Part shown: piece by piece, positions 7,333 to 15,395 of the stretch
Layout: each line of letters starts with the position of its first letter
Position numbering within the stretch: position 1 is the first letter of the stretch
From: JBOGZI01 sp050697275
GTDB taxonomy: Bacteria > Actinomycetota > Thermoleophilia > Solirubrobacterales > 70-9
Assembly: GCA_050697275.1 (NCBI GenBank)
Contig: JBOGZI010000158.1
Coordinates: 1-19,082, forward strand
DNA length: 19,082 bases
Direction of reading: 5' to 3'
The notes under the pieces: model-generated
The model's input: the letters and a program-made list of their open reading frames with translations, nothing else
Databases searched by the model: none
What the model was told of the DNA's origin: nothing
Position numbers and translations under genes: made by a program

Positions 7333-8126
7333 CAGGCCACCTTCGCTAGGTGAGCCTGCTCGCGGCGGAAGATCGGCACCGAGGCCGCCAGCACGGCGAG
7401 GGCGAAGCCGGCGGGAACGGCGAGCTCCCACGCCGCCGGCGCCTGTCCGTAGAGCAGCGCGTCGCGATAGGCCTCGAAGACCCCCGTGAGCGGATTCAGC
7501 TTGAGCAGGTCCTGGGCGCGCCCGGTGACCTCGGCGAGTGCGACCACCCCGGGGGCGAGAAAGAGCATGATCCGCACGGCGCTCAGGGCGAAGGGGACCA
7601 TCTCCCGGTACCACACCCCGAACAATGCGGCCGGGTATGCCGCCCCAAGCGCGAGCAGCAGGTTGACCGCGAGTGCCAGCGGCAGCCACGCCACCGCCAC
7701 CGTCACGCCGATGCCGTACGCCACCATCATCAGCGGCAACAGGGTCAGGCTGGCCGCGAAGCCGATCGTCTCGGTCAGGGTCACTGCTGCGGGCAGCAGA
7801 TCGCGGCGGAAGTCCAGGTTGAGAATCATCGTGTTGCGCTCCGACACGGTGAGCGCCGCGAAGATCGTCGTCAGGAACACCTGAAACGGGATCACCGCGC
7901 AAGCGACCACGAGGCCGGGGGCCTCACCGCCGCGATCCACCACGAAGGCGATGAAGATCAGATAGACGCCGGTGGCCGCATAGGGGTCGGCGAACCACTT
8001 GATCAGCTGGCCGGGTCCGCGCCCGTAACGGTCGCGAAGCTCCGCCAGGGCGAGGGTCAGCAGCACCTCCCACTGCGCCCGAACCCGGCTCGCGCGGCCC
8101 CGCGTCACGGAGGTGGCCCCTCGCAC
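7332..8126 (-). CDS. ABC-2 type permease, polysaccharide export (Wzm/TagG-like), 264 aa
   Basis: About six hydrophobic segments are visible (roughly 50-63, 71-93, 116-138, 143-167, 178-198, 236-252). The segment RNTMILNLDFRRDLLPAA at 97-114 and the motif LKLNPLTGVFEAYRDALL at 208-225 are typical of Wzm/TagG/ABC-2 exporters. It would form the membrane channel moving a lipid-linked glycan outward, energised by the ATPase whose start it overlaps. GTG 8126 gives the length shown; GTG 8108 is an alternative with GAGGGG eight bases upstream and loses only six residues. The gene is divergent from the GT8-like gene, with about 66-84 bases between the proposed starts. Confidence 0.9.
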   Translation of the reverse strand: MRGATSVTRGRASRVRAQWEVLLTLALAELRDRYGRGPGQLIKWFADPYAATGVYLIFIAFVVDRGGEAPGLVVACAVIPFQVFLTTIFAALTVSERNTMILNLDFRRDLLPAAVTLTETIGFAASLTLLPLMMVAYGIGVTVAVAWLPLALAVNLLLALGAAYPAALFGVWYREMVPFALSAVRIMLFLAPGVVALAEVTGRAQDLLKLNPLTGVFEAYRDALLYGQAPAAWELAVPAGFALAVLAASVPIFRREQAHLAKVA

Positions 8127-8192
8127 TCGCGCATCGAGCAGCGATCCTAGATGAGCTCATCGGGGAGAGGGCCTGCTGTTACGGTGCCCCCG
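8127..8192. promoter_or_regulatory. Divergent promoter region with a perfect 12-base palindrome
   Basis: The gap between the permease start (minus) and the GT8-like start (plus) contains the palindrome GATGAGCTCATC at 8150-8161. On the minus strand a TAGGAT hexamer (8144-8149 on the plus strand) directly abuts it and could be a -10 box for the exporter genes; no good -35 is visible. A palindrome beside a -10 in a divergent gap would suit an operator or shared activator site. This is a pattern-based guess with no known matching regulator. Confidence 0.3.
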
Positions 8193-8981
8193 ATGCGCGG
8201 CGGCGGGCTGAAGGCAGGGCGTTACGCCTACGTCTTTTACGCCACCAACGACACGTACGCCTTCGCGCTCTTGGCCTTTGCGCGCCTGCTGCGGCAGGTT
8301 GGCATCCGAGACGACATCGACCTTCTGGCCCTTCACCTGCCGCTGTCGCCTCCGCTCGAGAAGGCGATCAGAGAGGCCGGCATTGAATCAAGGCCGGTCT
8401 CTCCCCCGAGGCAGGTCCGCAACAAGAGGTTTCGAGACTGCCTGACGAAGCTGAGGCTCTTCGAGCTCCTCGACTACGACCGAGTCGTGTTCGCGGACGT
8501 CGACGCGATCCCGCTGAGGCGGCTCGACTACCTCTTCGAGCTTCCCATCGCCGGGCCCGTCGCCGCGCCACTCGCGTACTGGGTGCCACAGCCCTTCTGG
8601 ACCAGCGCCCTGCTCGTGGTCGAGCCGTCGGCCGCATGCAGGCGGCGGGTGATGCATCACGTCGAGGCGGCGAGACGGAGCTGGGACTGCGACATGGACA
8701 TACTCAACGCGGCATTCGCCGCCGAGATCCACACCCTCCCCAGGGACGCCTTCTGCCTCAACTCCGAGTGGGAGGAGGAGGATCGACCCGGTTACTTCCC
8801 CGATCCGGTCGATGCGTACGCGCGGGTCTCCCTGGTCCACTTCACGGCGCTCGGAAAGCCGTGGTCGTACTCACCGGAGGAGGTCCACTCGTTGCGGCCG
8901 AAGGCCCACCCGATCTTCTACGAACTCTGGGAAAGATGGAAGCGGGCGAGCGACGAGGCCAGCGCCTGCCTCACTGCCTGA
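8193..8981 (+). CDS. GT8-like (glycogenin/LgtC-type) glycosyltransferase, 262 aa
   Basis: The GT-A fold is shown by YAYVFYATNDTYAFALLAFA at 11-30, TKLRLFELLDYDRVVFADVD at 85-104 with the metal-binding DxD at 102-104, and the C-terminal VHFTALGKPW at 215-224, which is the His-containing third metal site of GT8 enzymes. GT8 enzymes are retaining and use UDP-sugars such as UDP-glucose or UDP-galactose. No membrane anchor is present. ATG 8193 is preferred because the domain begins within about ten residues of it; ATG 8151 is also in frame but lies inside the palindrome and has no ribosome site. The gene is single, divergent from the exporter and convergent with the GT32-like gene 11 bases away. 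Confidence 0.83.
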   Translation: MRGGGLKAGRYAYVFYATNDTYAFALLAFARLLRQVGIRDDIDLLALHLPLSPPLEKAIREAGIESRPVSPPRQVRNKRFRDCLTKLRLFELLDYDRVVFADVDAIPLRRLDYLFELPIAGPVAAPLAYWVPQPFWTSALLVVEPSAACRRRVMHHVEAARRSWDCDMDILNAAFAAEIHTLPRDAFCLNSEWEEEDRPGYFPDPVDAYARVSLVHFTALGKPWSYSPEEVHSLRPKAHPIFYELWERWKRASDEASACLTA

Positions 8982-8992
8982 CCTGCGGGTGA

Positions 8993-9826
8993 TCAGCGAG
9001 GGAGAAACCGCCGGGCCGCCCGCGCATAGGTCGTCTCCCCCCGGCGGATGTAATCCTCGTCCAGCATCCCGGCATGGAAACGCGTGAAGTCCCGCCGCCA
9101 CCGCGACCACCACAGGTGCGCCCAGAGATGCATGCTGAGCACTCCCTCGAGGTCGGCGTCGCAGCCCTCGAGCAGGGTGCGGATCCCGTCCGGCGTCCAG
9201 GCGTGCTTGAAGAAGGAACGCTGAGGCTCGATGTGGACGAGCGCCTCGTGCTCTCTGCTCAGCCGCTCCGGCAGCAAGGTCGAGTGTGCGCTCCAGGTGC
9301 CATCGAAGCTTGCCTCGATCTGGTCCAACCACAGACGGGCGAACCGCGCCCCCGGCTCGGCCATCAGAAGGGCGTTGCAGAGGGAGGGCGCCACCCCGTC
9401 GGTCGGAAACCGGGTGATGTCCGGCTCCCGGCCGATCACGAAGCTCTTCTCGAAGAGCTCGCTCGGAAGGGGGTTGACGAACAGGGTGTCGATGTCCGCA
9501 TAGACGCCCCCGTCGCCGTGGAGGATCTCGAGGCGCCGGAAGTCCGAGTGGTGGGCGTAGCGGTAGCGCGAGGCGCCGCCTCCCCCGTAGCGAAACCCGC
9601 TCACGAACGGGACCGGCTCGATCCGGGCGGTGCTGATCTCCGGCCTGATCAGCTCCCAGTAGCGTCCCCGCGGCTCGCGGTGATAGTGAACCACCACAGC
9701 GTCCGGGTCATTGACCTCGATGCACGACCGGAGACAGAGGTAGTGGACGAGGTGAAAGCGGGGGCGGCGACGTCCGAGGCCGAAGATGAAGTGAAAGATG
9801 CGCGGGATCCGGGTGGCCGGGGCCAT
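8993..9826 (-). CDS. GT32-like glycosyltransferase with DXD motif, 277 aa
   Basis: The start IPRIFHFIFG at 7-16 and the block HHSDFRRLEILHGDGGVYAD at 92-111 followed by IDTLFVNPL at 112-120 are diagnostic of the DXD sugar-binding family (Gly_transf_sug, GT32, Och1-like); the metal-binding DID is at 111-113. It would transfer a hexose from a nucleotide sugar onto a growing glycan in the cytosol. The C-terminal half contains a Trp/His-rich stretch (MHLWAHLWWSRWRRDF) that may contact membrane or acceptor. ATG 9826 is chosen over an earlier GTG-like opening at 9868 because the domain starts directly after it and CAGG lies about eight bases upstream. The 56-base gap to the divergent GT4 gene should hold both promoters. 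Confidence 0.85.
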   Translation of the reverse strand: MAPATRIPRIFHFIFGLGRRRPRFHLVHYLCLRSCIEVNDPDAVVVHYHREPRGRYWELIRPEISTARIEPVPFVSGFRYGGGGASRYRYAHHSDFRRLEILHGDGGVYADIDTLFVNPLPSELFEKSFVIGREPDITRFPTDGVAPSLCNALLMAEPGARFARLWLDQIEASFDGTWSAHSTLLPERLSREHEALVHIEPQRSFFKHAWTPDGIRTLLEGCDADLEGVLSMHLWAHLWWSRWRRDFTRFHAGMLDEDYIRRGETTYARAARRFLPR

Positions 9827-9882
9827 CGAGTCGACCTGGCGATGGTATGCGCCCGGCCGCCGTCGCATCCGCGAGCTGCGGC

Positions 9883-11070
9883 GTGAGGATCATGATCGCC
9901 ACCCTCGGGTCCCCCCTCCCCGCCGATCGTGGGGCGCGCATCAGGGACCTCGAGCTGGTCCGGCGCCTGGCCTCGCGCCACGAGGTGATACTCGCCCCGA
10001 TCGTCCCGGCGAACGAGCTCGCTTCGCTGCGTGGCCTCCATGCCGAGGTGGCGAGGGTCCTGCCGATCGCCAGCGCCGCTTCGATGGCGCGAGTCCCCTG
10101 CCGGCTGCCGCTGCTGGCCCGGGGGCTGCCGGCAGCCTGCCTCCCCTACCTCGGATGGGGCGTGCGGCGCGTGTTTGCCCGGATGGTCGAGGAGGTGCAT
10201 CCAGCCAGCGTCCAGGTGGAGCACTCCTTCCTCTCTCCGCTGGTCGACGAGATCGACGCCGGCTCCTGCCGGCGGGTGCTCTCCCTTCACAACGTCGCCA
10301 GCGGACAGTACGCCAGCATCGCTCGCGCCACGCGTGGCGCTCAGCGCGGTCTCGTCGAGCTCAAGCAGCGGCTCGCCACCGGGCTGGAGCGCCGTTACCT
10401 GCCGCGGTTCGAGGCGGTCGTCGTCGTCTCGCGCCCCGAGCGCGACGCGGTGCTGCGCCTCGATCCCGGCGCGGAGGTGACTGTGATCGAGAACGGCGTC
10501 GATACGAGCCGGCTTCAGCCCCTCCCACGGCCCTCGCGACGGTCCGTGCTGTTCGTCGCCAACCTCGAGTACGGACCGAACCAGGCTGCCGTGCGCTGGC
10601 TCTGCGACGAGATCGTCCCTGCGCTGCGCCAGCTCTCCCCCCGCGCCGAGGTTCGCGTGGTTGGCACTGGCGGCTCCAGACGCCTACGGAGGCTTGCCGC
10701 GCAGGCGGAGGTCCAGATGGTGGGCGGAGTGTCCGATCTGCTCCCTCACTACGGCCGGGCGTCCGTCTGCGTGGCTCCCCTCCGCGCCGGCGGGGGCAGT
10801 CGGGTGAAGATCCTGGAGGCGATGGCGCTGGGACGACCTGTCGTATCGACGCCGCTGGGCGCGGCGGGGCTCGAGTTGGAGCCCGATCGGCACATCCTGC
10901 TCGCGGCGGACGCGGGCGGCTTCGCCCGCCAGATCTCGCGAGCGTTCGCCGACCAGGAACTCTGGGGTCGGGTTTCGGCCGAAGCGAGGGCCAGGGCCGA
11001 AGCCCGCTACGACTGGGACATGCTCGGGGCCCGGCTCGGCCAGCTGCACGAGCGGCTGGCCGGCTCATGA
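9883..11070 (+). CDS. GT4 family glycosyltransferase, 395 aa
   Basis: A GT-B enzyme with the N-terminal pattern MRIMIATLGSPLPADRGARI at 1-20 that matches the usual opening of GT4 proteins, ENGVDTSR at 203-210, SVLFVANLEYGPNQAAVRWL (221-240) starting the second Rossmann domain, and GGGSRVKILEAMALGRPVVS at 303-322 with the E-x7-E-like nucleotide-sugar site. GT4 enzymes are retaining and build the backbone of many surface glycans. GTG 9883 is chosen by this alignment; ATG 9847 would add twelve untypical residues and ATG 9892 would cut into the first strand. Its TGA overlaps the next ATG (ATGA), so it is translationally coupled to the second GT4 gene. Confidence 0.9.
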   Translation: MRIMIATLGSPLPADRGARIRDLELVRRLASRHEVILAPIVPANELASLRGLHAEVARVLPIASAASMARVPCRLPLLARGLPAACLPYLGWGVRRVFARMVEEVHPASVQVEHSFLSPLVDEIDAGSCRRVLSLHNVASGQYASIARATRGAQRGLVELKQRLATGLERRYLPRFEAVVVVSRPERDAVLRLDPGAEVTVIENGVDTSRLQPLPRPSRRSVLFVANLEYGPNQAAVRWLCDEIVPALRQLSPRAEVRVVGTGGSRRLRRLAAQAEVQMVGGVSDLLPHYGRASVCVAPLRAGGGSRVKILEAMALGRPVVSTPLGAAGLELEPDRHILLAADAGGFARQISRAFADQELWGRVSAEARARAEARYDWDMLGARLGQLHERLAGS

Positions 11071-12206
11071 GAATCCTGGCCTTTCAACCCCGCTGGGCTC
11101 ACGGGGGCGGCGAGCTGGTCGCCGCGTGGATGCTGGAGGCACTCAGGCGGGAGCATGAGGTGACGGCGGTGACCCTGGACCCCCCCGACCTCGAGCAGGC
11201 CAACGATCTGTACGGCACCACGCTCCAGCCGGGGGAAGTCGAGCTTCGCCCTCTGCCCCGTCGCCTCAGAGTCGTCGCGGCGGGCATCCGGCTCAGCGGG
11301 CTCAACTTCAACTTCCACCGTCACATCCTGGCGATGCGATACGCACGACGGCTGGCAGCCGAGTACGAGCTCGCCTACAGCGCATTGGACGAGGCCGATC
11401 TCGGGGGCGGAGGCCTCCAGTACGTCCACCACCCGTGGGTGGGGCCGGCATACCGGGCTCCCACGCTCGAGGCGATCCGACGAGCACCGAAACGCCCCTG
11501 GCAGCTGATCTCCGGTCACTCGCTGGAGCGAATCCGGTCCAACGTGACGCTCGTCAACTCCCGCTTCACCGCCGCCGCCGTCGAGCGCCAGCTCGGCGTC
11601 ACCCCCCGGGTGGTGACGCCTCCGGTCCCCGGGCGCTTTCCCGACCCTCCCTGGGAGGAGCGCCAGGACGCGGTGGTCGCGGTCGGGCGCCTCATCCGCC
11701 ACAAGCGCCTCGACATGGCGGTCGAGACGGTGGCCGAGGCCCGTGCCAGAGGCCTTCCGCTGCGGCTGCGCATCGTCGGCTCCACGGCCGGGATCGATCC
11801 GGCCGAGGTCGAGTCCATCCTGGGGCTTGCTCGAGGGCGCGACTGGGTGGATATCCACCCGAACGTGTCCCGCGATGAGCTGGTGCGGCTGATCGCCGGC
11901 TGCCGTTACGGGATTCATTGCTGCGACGAGGAGCCCTTCGGGATCGCCGTCGCCGAGATGGTTCTTGCCGGGTGCATCCCGATCGTCCGCCCCACCGGCG
12001 GCCCGACCGAGATCGTCGGCGCAGATCCGAGACTCTTCTTCGACTCGCCCGCGGCGGGGGCAGCGAGACTGATCGCGCTCTCCCGATCCGCGGCGCTGCG
12101 ACGGGAGATCGGCGAGGGGCTGCGAGCCCGACGCGCGGATTTCACGCCCGAGCGGTTCGTCGCCGCTATTCGAGAGACGGTTGCGGAGCTCTCCCCCTCG
12201 CCCTGA
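11067..12206 (+). CDS. Second GT4 family glycosyltransferase (ALG11-like layout), 379 aa
   Basis: The N-terminus has MRILAFQPRWAHGGGELVAA at 1-20 with the donor-contacting glycine loop. LQYVHHPWVGP at 117-127 recalls the YxHxP motif of ALG11-type mannosyltransferases. The second domain opens at AVVAVGRLIRHKRLDMAVE (202-220), and EEPFGIAVAEMVLAGCIPIV at 288-307 supplies the E-x7-E catalytic/donor site. A GDP-mannose donor is a guess from the ALG11 resemblance. It is coupled to the preceding GT4 gene by ATGA. Its last 41 bases overlap, tail to tail, the end of the GT2 gene on the other strand. Confidence 0.9.
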   Translation: MRILAFQPRWAHGGGELVAAWMLEALRREHEVTAVTLDPPDLEQANDLYGTTLQPGEVELRPLPRRLRVVAAGIRLSGLNFNFHRHILAMRYARRLAAEYELAYSALDEADLGGGGLQYVHHPWVGPAYRAPTLEAIRRAPKRPWQLISGHSLERIRSNVTLVNSRFTAAAVERQLGVTPRVVTPPVPGRFPDPPWEERQDAVVAVGRLIRHKRLDMAVETVAEARARGLPLRLRIVGSTAGIDPAEVESILGLARGRDWVDIHPNVSRDELVRLIAGCRYGIHCCDEEPFGIAVAEMVLAGCIPIVRPTGGPTEIVGADPRLFFDSPAAGAARLIALSRSAALRREIGEGLRARRADFTPERFVAAIRETVAELSPSP

Positions 12207-13143
12207 GGGGCAGCGAAGCTGTCTGCGGGCCGGGCCTCACGGAGGCGAACGCCTCGAGTCCCGCACCGCAGGCATTGCCGACCTGCCATACGACGATCCC
12301 GGGAAGCAGCGAGGGCTCGCGCATGCCCCGGGCGAAGGCCTCGCGCAGAGTCCGCCGGGAGGCTTGGAGCCCATCGCCCAGTCGTCCCCCTTGGGCACGG
12401 CGGCGGTGATAGGCGAACGCTCCGCGTCCGTAATGGAGATGCGTCCGCCAGAACTCGGTCAGCGAGACCGGGTGCTCGTGCCAGACGACCGCCTCGGGCA
12501 CGAACCGGATTCCCCAACCACGCTCGAGCCACCGATCGCAGAGCTCGCGGTCCTCGGAGACGTGGAAGGCGCCATCGAAGCCGCCGAGCTCGCGGAGCCG
12601 ATCGGCCGGCACCGCGAGGTTGCAGGCGGAGAGGAACCGGGGCGCGCCGGAGCTGCGAGCCGCGCGGGCCGAGTCCGCGATCGCCTGGGTGGCCCGGGAG
12701 TACGCGCTGGAGGGGTCGAGCGCGACGATCGGCCCACCGACAGCCCGGTTCGGGCTCTCCTGGTGGGCCCGGAGCAGCCTCTCGATCCAGCCGGAGGACG
12801 GGACGGCGTCGTCGTCGATGAACGCGATCAGCCGGGCCGCGGCGGCCTCGGCGCCCCGGTTCCTGGCCACCGCAGGTCCGGCCGGCGGCTGGCGGACGAG
12901 CTCGATCGGCAAGCTCGCTCGGTGGCGGTCGAGCACGAGCTCCGGGTCGAGCTCACCTCCGTCGTCCACGACGATCACCTCGAAGCCCCCGGGCGGGCTG
13001 GTCTGTGCCGCCAGCGCCGAGAGGCAGCGCGCGAGCTGGGCCGGCCGATCCCGCGTGGGCACGATCACCGAGCAGCTGGTCGGTCTGGGCGGCACGAGCG
13101 ACCCAGACTCTAACCGCGGCTGGAGCGGACGCTCTGACAGCAC
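12166..13143 (-). CDS. GT2 family glycosyltransferase, 325 aa
   Basis: An inverting GT-A enzyme: SVIVPTRDRPAQLARCLSAL at 25-44, VVDDG at 58-62, the metal-binding FIDDDAVPSSGWIE at 108-121 and the catalytic-base region SEDRELCDRWLERG at 196-209. The conserved block GGFDGAFHVSEDREL is typical of GT2 rhamnosyl- or glucosyl-transferase-like proteins in surface glycan loci. There is no C-terminal membrane region, so it is not a synthase-type GT2. GTG 13143 sits three bases after the sulfotransferase stop with AAGAG upstream. It is the last gene of the long minus-strand run and overlaps the convergent GT4 gene by 41 bases. Confidence 0.9.
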   Translation of the reverse strand: MLSERPLQPRLESGSLVPPRPTSCSVIVPTRDRPAQLARCLSALAAQTSPPGGFEVIVVDDGGELDPELVLDRHRASLPIELVRQPPAGPAVARNRGAEAAAARLIAFIDDDAVPSSGWIERLLRAHQESPNRAVGGPIVALDPSSAYSRATQAIADSARAARSSGAPRFLSACNLAVPADRLRELGGFDGAFHVSEDRELCDRWLERGWGIRFVPEAVVWHEHPVSLTEFWRTHLHYGRGAFAYHRRRAQGGRLGDGLQASRRTLREAFARGMREPSLLPGIVVWQVGNACGAGLEAFASVRPGPQTASLPLRARGRAPQPSLE

Positions 13144-13146
13144 CCC

Positions 13147-14223
13147 TTAGCTCTTCTGCTTGGAGGGCGCCTCCCGAGCCGAGCGATCCCGGGATGATGC
13201 GCGGGCGCGGCCGGCCGGTCGTGATGCCCGGAGCCGGCGCCGGAGGTGCGCACCGGTGTAGGCGAGACGCCGTGCGGTCTCCTCGCGGATCCGTCCGGGG
13301 CTTCGGAGCATCCTGACCGTCCTCCGGATCAGGTCATCGGTCTTCCAGGCGAGCCGGGGGATCGGGCCGAGGGGCGTCGCGTCGGTGCCAAGCGGATAGC
13401 CCAGCTCGACCAGCTGGTCCGCGGCCACCGCCTCGAACCGAGCCACGTCGCGTGGCTCCATCTCGACGCGCCAGCGGCCGACGCTGCCCGAGTTCACGTG
13501 GTACCGATAGCCCTCCCTGAACCATGCACTTGGGGAGAGATTTGGATGCCGCGCGCTCCAACGCGGCAGCCGCGACGGTCGGAGCATCCCCGGCTCGAAC
13601 TCCTCCCCGAGGAATCCGCAGACCTCGCGGAGAGTGCGCTCGGGGGAGGTAGCGAGCTGCTCGTACTGAATCTCGCAGTAGCGGCCCGGGGCCAGCTCGC
13701 GGCCGGCGCCTCGGGCTCCCTCCACTCGGCTGCGCCATTGCTCCGCGGCCCTGACGACGTTCGTCGGACCCCAGGCACTCATGCCAAGCTGCGAGAGCGT
13801 CACGTCTCGCCCGTCGCGGACGATGTGCACAAACTGGGCATCGTCGAACAGCCGCGCCAGGAGGGGAATCTCCGGGAGGTAGGCGGGGGTCTTGTCCCCC
13901 CAGCGGGGCTTGCCCTCCCGATCTGCCCAGGCCCGGTACGGCTCGGCGGCCAGCGCGACGAAGCTGCGGTGAGAGTCCAGATCGGTCGGCTCGAGCTGCA
14001 ACTCCCAGGCCCGAACCGCCGACCCATCCAGGATCGCCGCCGCCAGCCGGCGCGCCTCCCGCGCGGTGCCCGGATCGCCATAGGCGCGATAGAGAGCTGG
14101 GATGAAATGCGACTCCGGCGGGAAGCTGAGCCGGGAGTGCGAGCGAAGCAGGTCGCGGAGGAGCCCCGTGCCGCTCCGCGGCGATCCGACGATGAAGATC
14201 GGCGCATCAGCCACCGCAGGCAC
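13147..14223 (-). CDS. Sulfotransferase (PAPS-dependent), 358 aa
   Basis: The 5'-phosphosulfate loop IFIVGSPRSGTGLLRDLL at 9-26 and the 3'-phosphate motif FVHIVRDGRDVTLS at 131-144 identify a PAPS-dependent sulfotransferase; WGDKTPAYLPEIPLLARLF at 108-126 is the conserved DKTP region. These enzymes move a sulfo group to a hydroxyl or amine of a carbohydrate or small molecule. The neighbourhood suggests sulfation of the glycan or a lipid/terpenoid made by the P450 operon. The C-terminal 70 residues are strongly basic (Arg-rich), which could bind an anionic partner. GTG 14223 directly follows the TAG of the methyltransferase gene with no spacer. Confidence 0.9.
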   Translation of the reverse strand: MPAVADAPIFIVGSPRSGTGLLRDLLRSHSRLSFPPESHFIPALYRAYGDPGTAREARRLAAAILDGSAVRAWELQLEPTDLDSHRSFVALAAEPYRAWADREGKPRWGDKTPAYLPEIPLLARLFDDAQFVHIVRDGRDVTLSQLGMSAWGPTNVVRAAEQWRSRVEGARGAGRELAPGRYCEIQYEQLATSPERTLREVCGFLGEEFEPGMLRPSRLPRWSARHPNLSPSAWFREGYRYHVNSGSVGRWRVEMEPRDVARFEAVAADQLVELGYPLGTDATPLGPIPRLAWKTDDLIRRTVRMLRSPGRIREETARRLAYTGAHLRRRLRASRPAGRARASSRDRSAREAPSKQKS

Positions 14224-14991
14224 CTATGGCTTCGCGGCCACGAGCAGGCGCTGGGTGCCGAAGGCTCGACGAAGCGCTCGAGATCGCTCGGCGCCCCGGG
14301 CAGCGCGGTAGGCGAGACGCGGATGGAGCCCGTCGAGCGGGTCGGGCAGGACGGCGCACCCCGCGTACTCAACGCTCTCGACGGCGAGATCCGCGGCGTC
14401 CAGCGCGACCCGAGCCTGGCGGAGGCGCAGAGGAGGGCGGCGACGCTTCGGGGGCGGGCGGCCGAATTGGACCCTCCCCTTCATGGCGCGCGCGATCGGA
14501 TGCATGACGCGACGCCACGCGACCACCGGGCCGCTCCCGTTCCGCAGTCCGATCACGCTCCGCCCCCCGGGGCGCAGAACGCGGAAGATCTCGCTGAGCG
14601 CCTTCGTCATGTCCGTGTACTCGAGGACGCCGATCGCCGTCACCGCGTCGAAGCTCGCGTCGTCGTGGGGCAGGGCCTCGGCACGCCCGACGCCGACGCG
14701 CGCTCGCGGAGCTCGGGCGCGGGCCAGATCGACCATGCGGGCCGCCGGGTCGAGGCCGGTCGTGCTCCAGCCGCGCGCGGACAGCTCGGCAAGCAGACGC
14801 CCCGACCCGGTGCCCACGTCCAGCAGGGAGCCGGGCCCCGGGCCGACGAGCTCGACGACGGCCTCGAGCCGGCAGCGCTGCCAGTGGCCGCGCAGAGTCT
14901 GTGCTTCATATGAGGAATCCCAGGCCTCCGCCGTCGCAGCGAAGTGCTCCGGCGAGCGCGCCTCCTCCTCGATCTGAGAGGGCAGCCTCAC
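14224..14991 (-). CDS. Class I SAM-dependent methyltransferase, 255 aa
   Basis: Motif I is SLLDVGTGSGRLLAEL at 55-70, motif II GLDPAARMVDLAR at 79-91, the post-motif ALPHDDASFDAVTAIGVLEY spans 106-125, and IFRVLRPGGRSVIGLR ends the core near 150. This is the Methyltransf_11/UbiE-like group, which methylates small molecules, quinones or sugars. The Arg/Pro-rich stretch at about 170-190 is unusual and may be a linker. GTG 14991 is preferred since it overlaps the upstream TGA as GTGA and gives a normal N-terminus; a GTG at 15021 would add ten residues lying within the VOC gene. The substrate cannot be read from the sequence. Confidence 0.87.
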   Translation of the reverse strand: MRLPSQIEEEARSPEHFAATAEAWDSSYEAQTLRGHWQRCRLEAVVELVGPGPGSLLDVGTGSGRLLAELSARGWSTTGLDPAARMVDLARARAPRARVGVGRAEALPHDDASFDAVTAIGVLEYTDMTKALSEIFRVLRPGGRSVIGLRNGSGPVVAWRRVMHPIARAMKGRVQFGRPPPKRRRPPLRLRQARVALDAADLAVESVEYAGCAVLPDPLDGLHPRLAYRAARGAERSRALRRAFGTQRLLVAAKP

Positions 14992-15395
14992 GGCAAGTAC
15001 CGCGATACATCCTGCGTCCACAGCTCGACGCAGTTCCCGTCGGGGTCGTCCACGTAGGCAGAGCGACTTCGCTTGCGGCGAAGCCGGCCACCGCGGCTCT
15101 CCAGCTGAGGGTCCAGGCCGGACTCGCGGAGCCGGGCGACCGCTTCGTCGAAGTCATCCTCCTCGAGGTGGAAGGCGAAGTGCACGTGCTCGCCACCGCG
15201 TCCGCCCGCGACGCCGACCTGAGGGCGCCACAGACCGATCCGGGTCCTGCCGCCGGCCATCAACCAGATCGCCTCCCGCCGGGACCAGCGCTCGACGACG
15301 GGCAGGCCCAGCGCCCCCGCGTAGAACCGCTCCGAGGCCTCGAGGTCCTGGACCTCGAGCACCAGCTCACTCACGCCTGTCACGGGGACGCTCAC
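14988..15395 (-). CDS. VOC/glyoxalase-superfamily protein, 135 aa
   Basis: Two beta-alpha-beta-beta-beta units are visible: VSELVLEVQDLEASERFYAG at 8-27 and HVHFAFHLEEDDFDEAVARL at 70-89, ending with YVDDPDGNCVELW at 114-126. Metal ligands His72 and Glu124 are plausible, but the usual N-terminal His before the first strand is replaced (Ser9-Glu10), with Glu10 a possible substitute ligand. VOC proteins include glyoxalases, dioxygenases, epimerases and antibiotic-binding proteins, so function is open. Both ends overlap neighbours by four bases (GTGA at each junction), placing it firmly inside the operon. GTG 15395 is the start that produces this overlap. Confidence 0.85.
   Translation of the reverse strand: MSVPVTGVSELVLEVQDLEASERFYAGALGLPVVERWSRREAIWLMAGGRTRIGLWRPQVGVAGGRGGEHVHFAFHLEEDDFDEAVARLRESGLDPQLESRGGRLRRKRSRSAYVDDPDGNCVELWTQDVSRYLP

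Noticed and set aside
7333..7902. Upstream extension of the ABC ATPase frame
   Set aside because: It reads through the permease gene out of frame and lacks motifs; ATG 7332 gives a normal ATPase start.
7350..8150. 266-codon plus-strand frame opposite the permease
   Set aside because: Antisense to a permease with clear hydrophobic segments and Wzm-type motif; its own translation is hydrophilic and rich in His, Arg and Gln, as expected from an antisense shadow.
9798..11066. Upstream extension of the second GT4 frame to 9798
   Set aside because: This part lies in a different frame inside the first GT4 gene; the ATG at 11067 gives a complete GT4 N-terminus and an ATGA overlap.
13246..14913. 555-codon open frame on the plus strand
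   Set aside because: It runs antisense to the sulfotransferase and methyltransferase genes, both of which have clear motifs.
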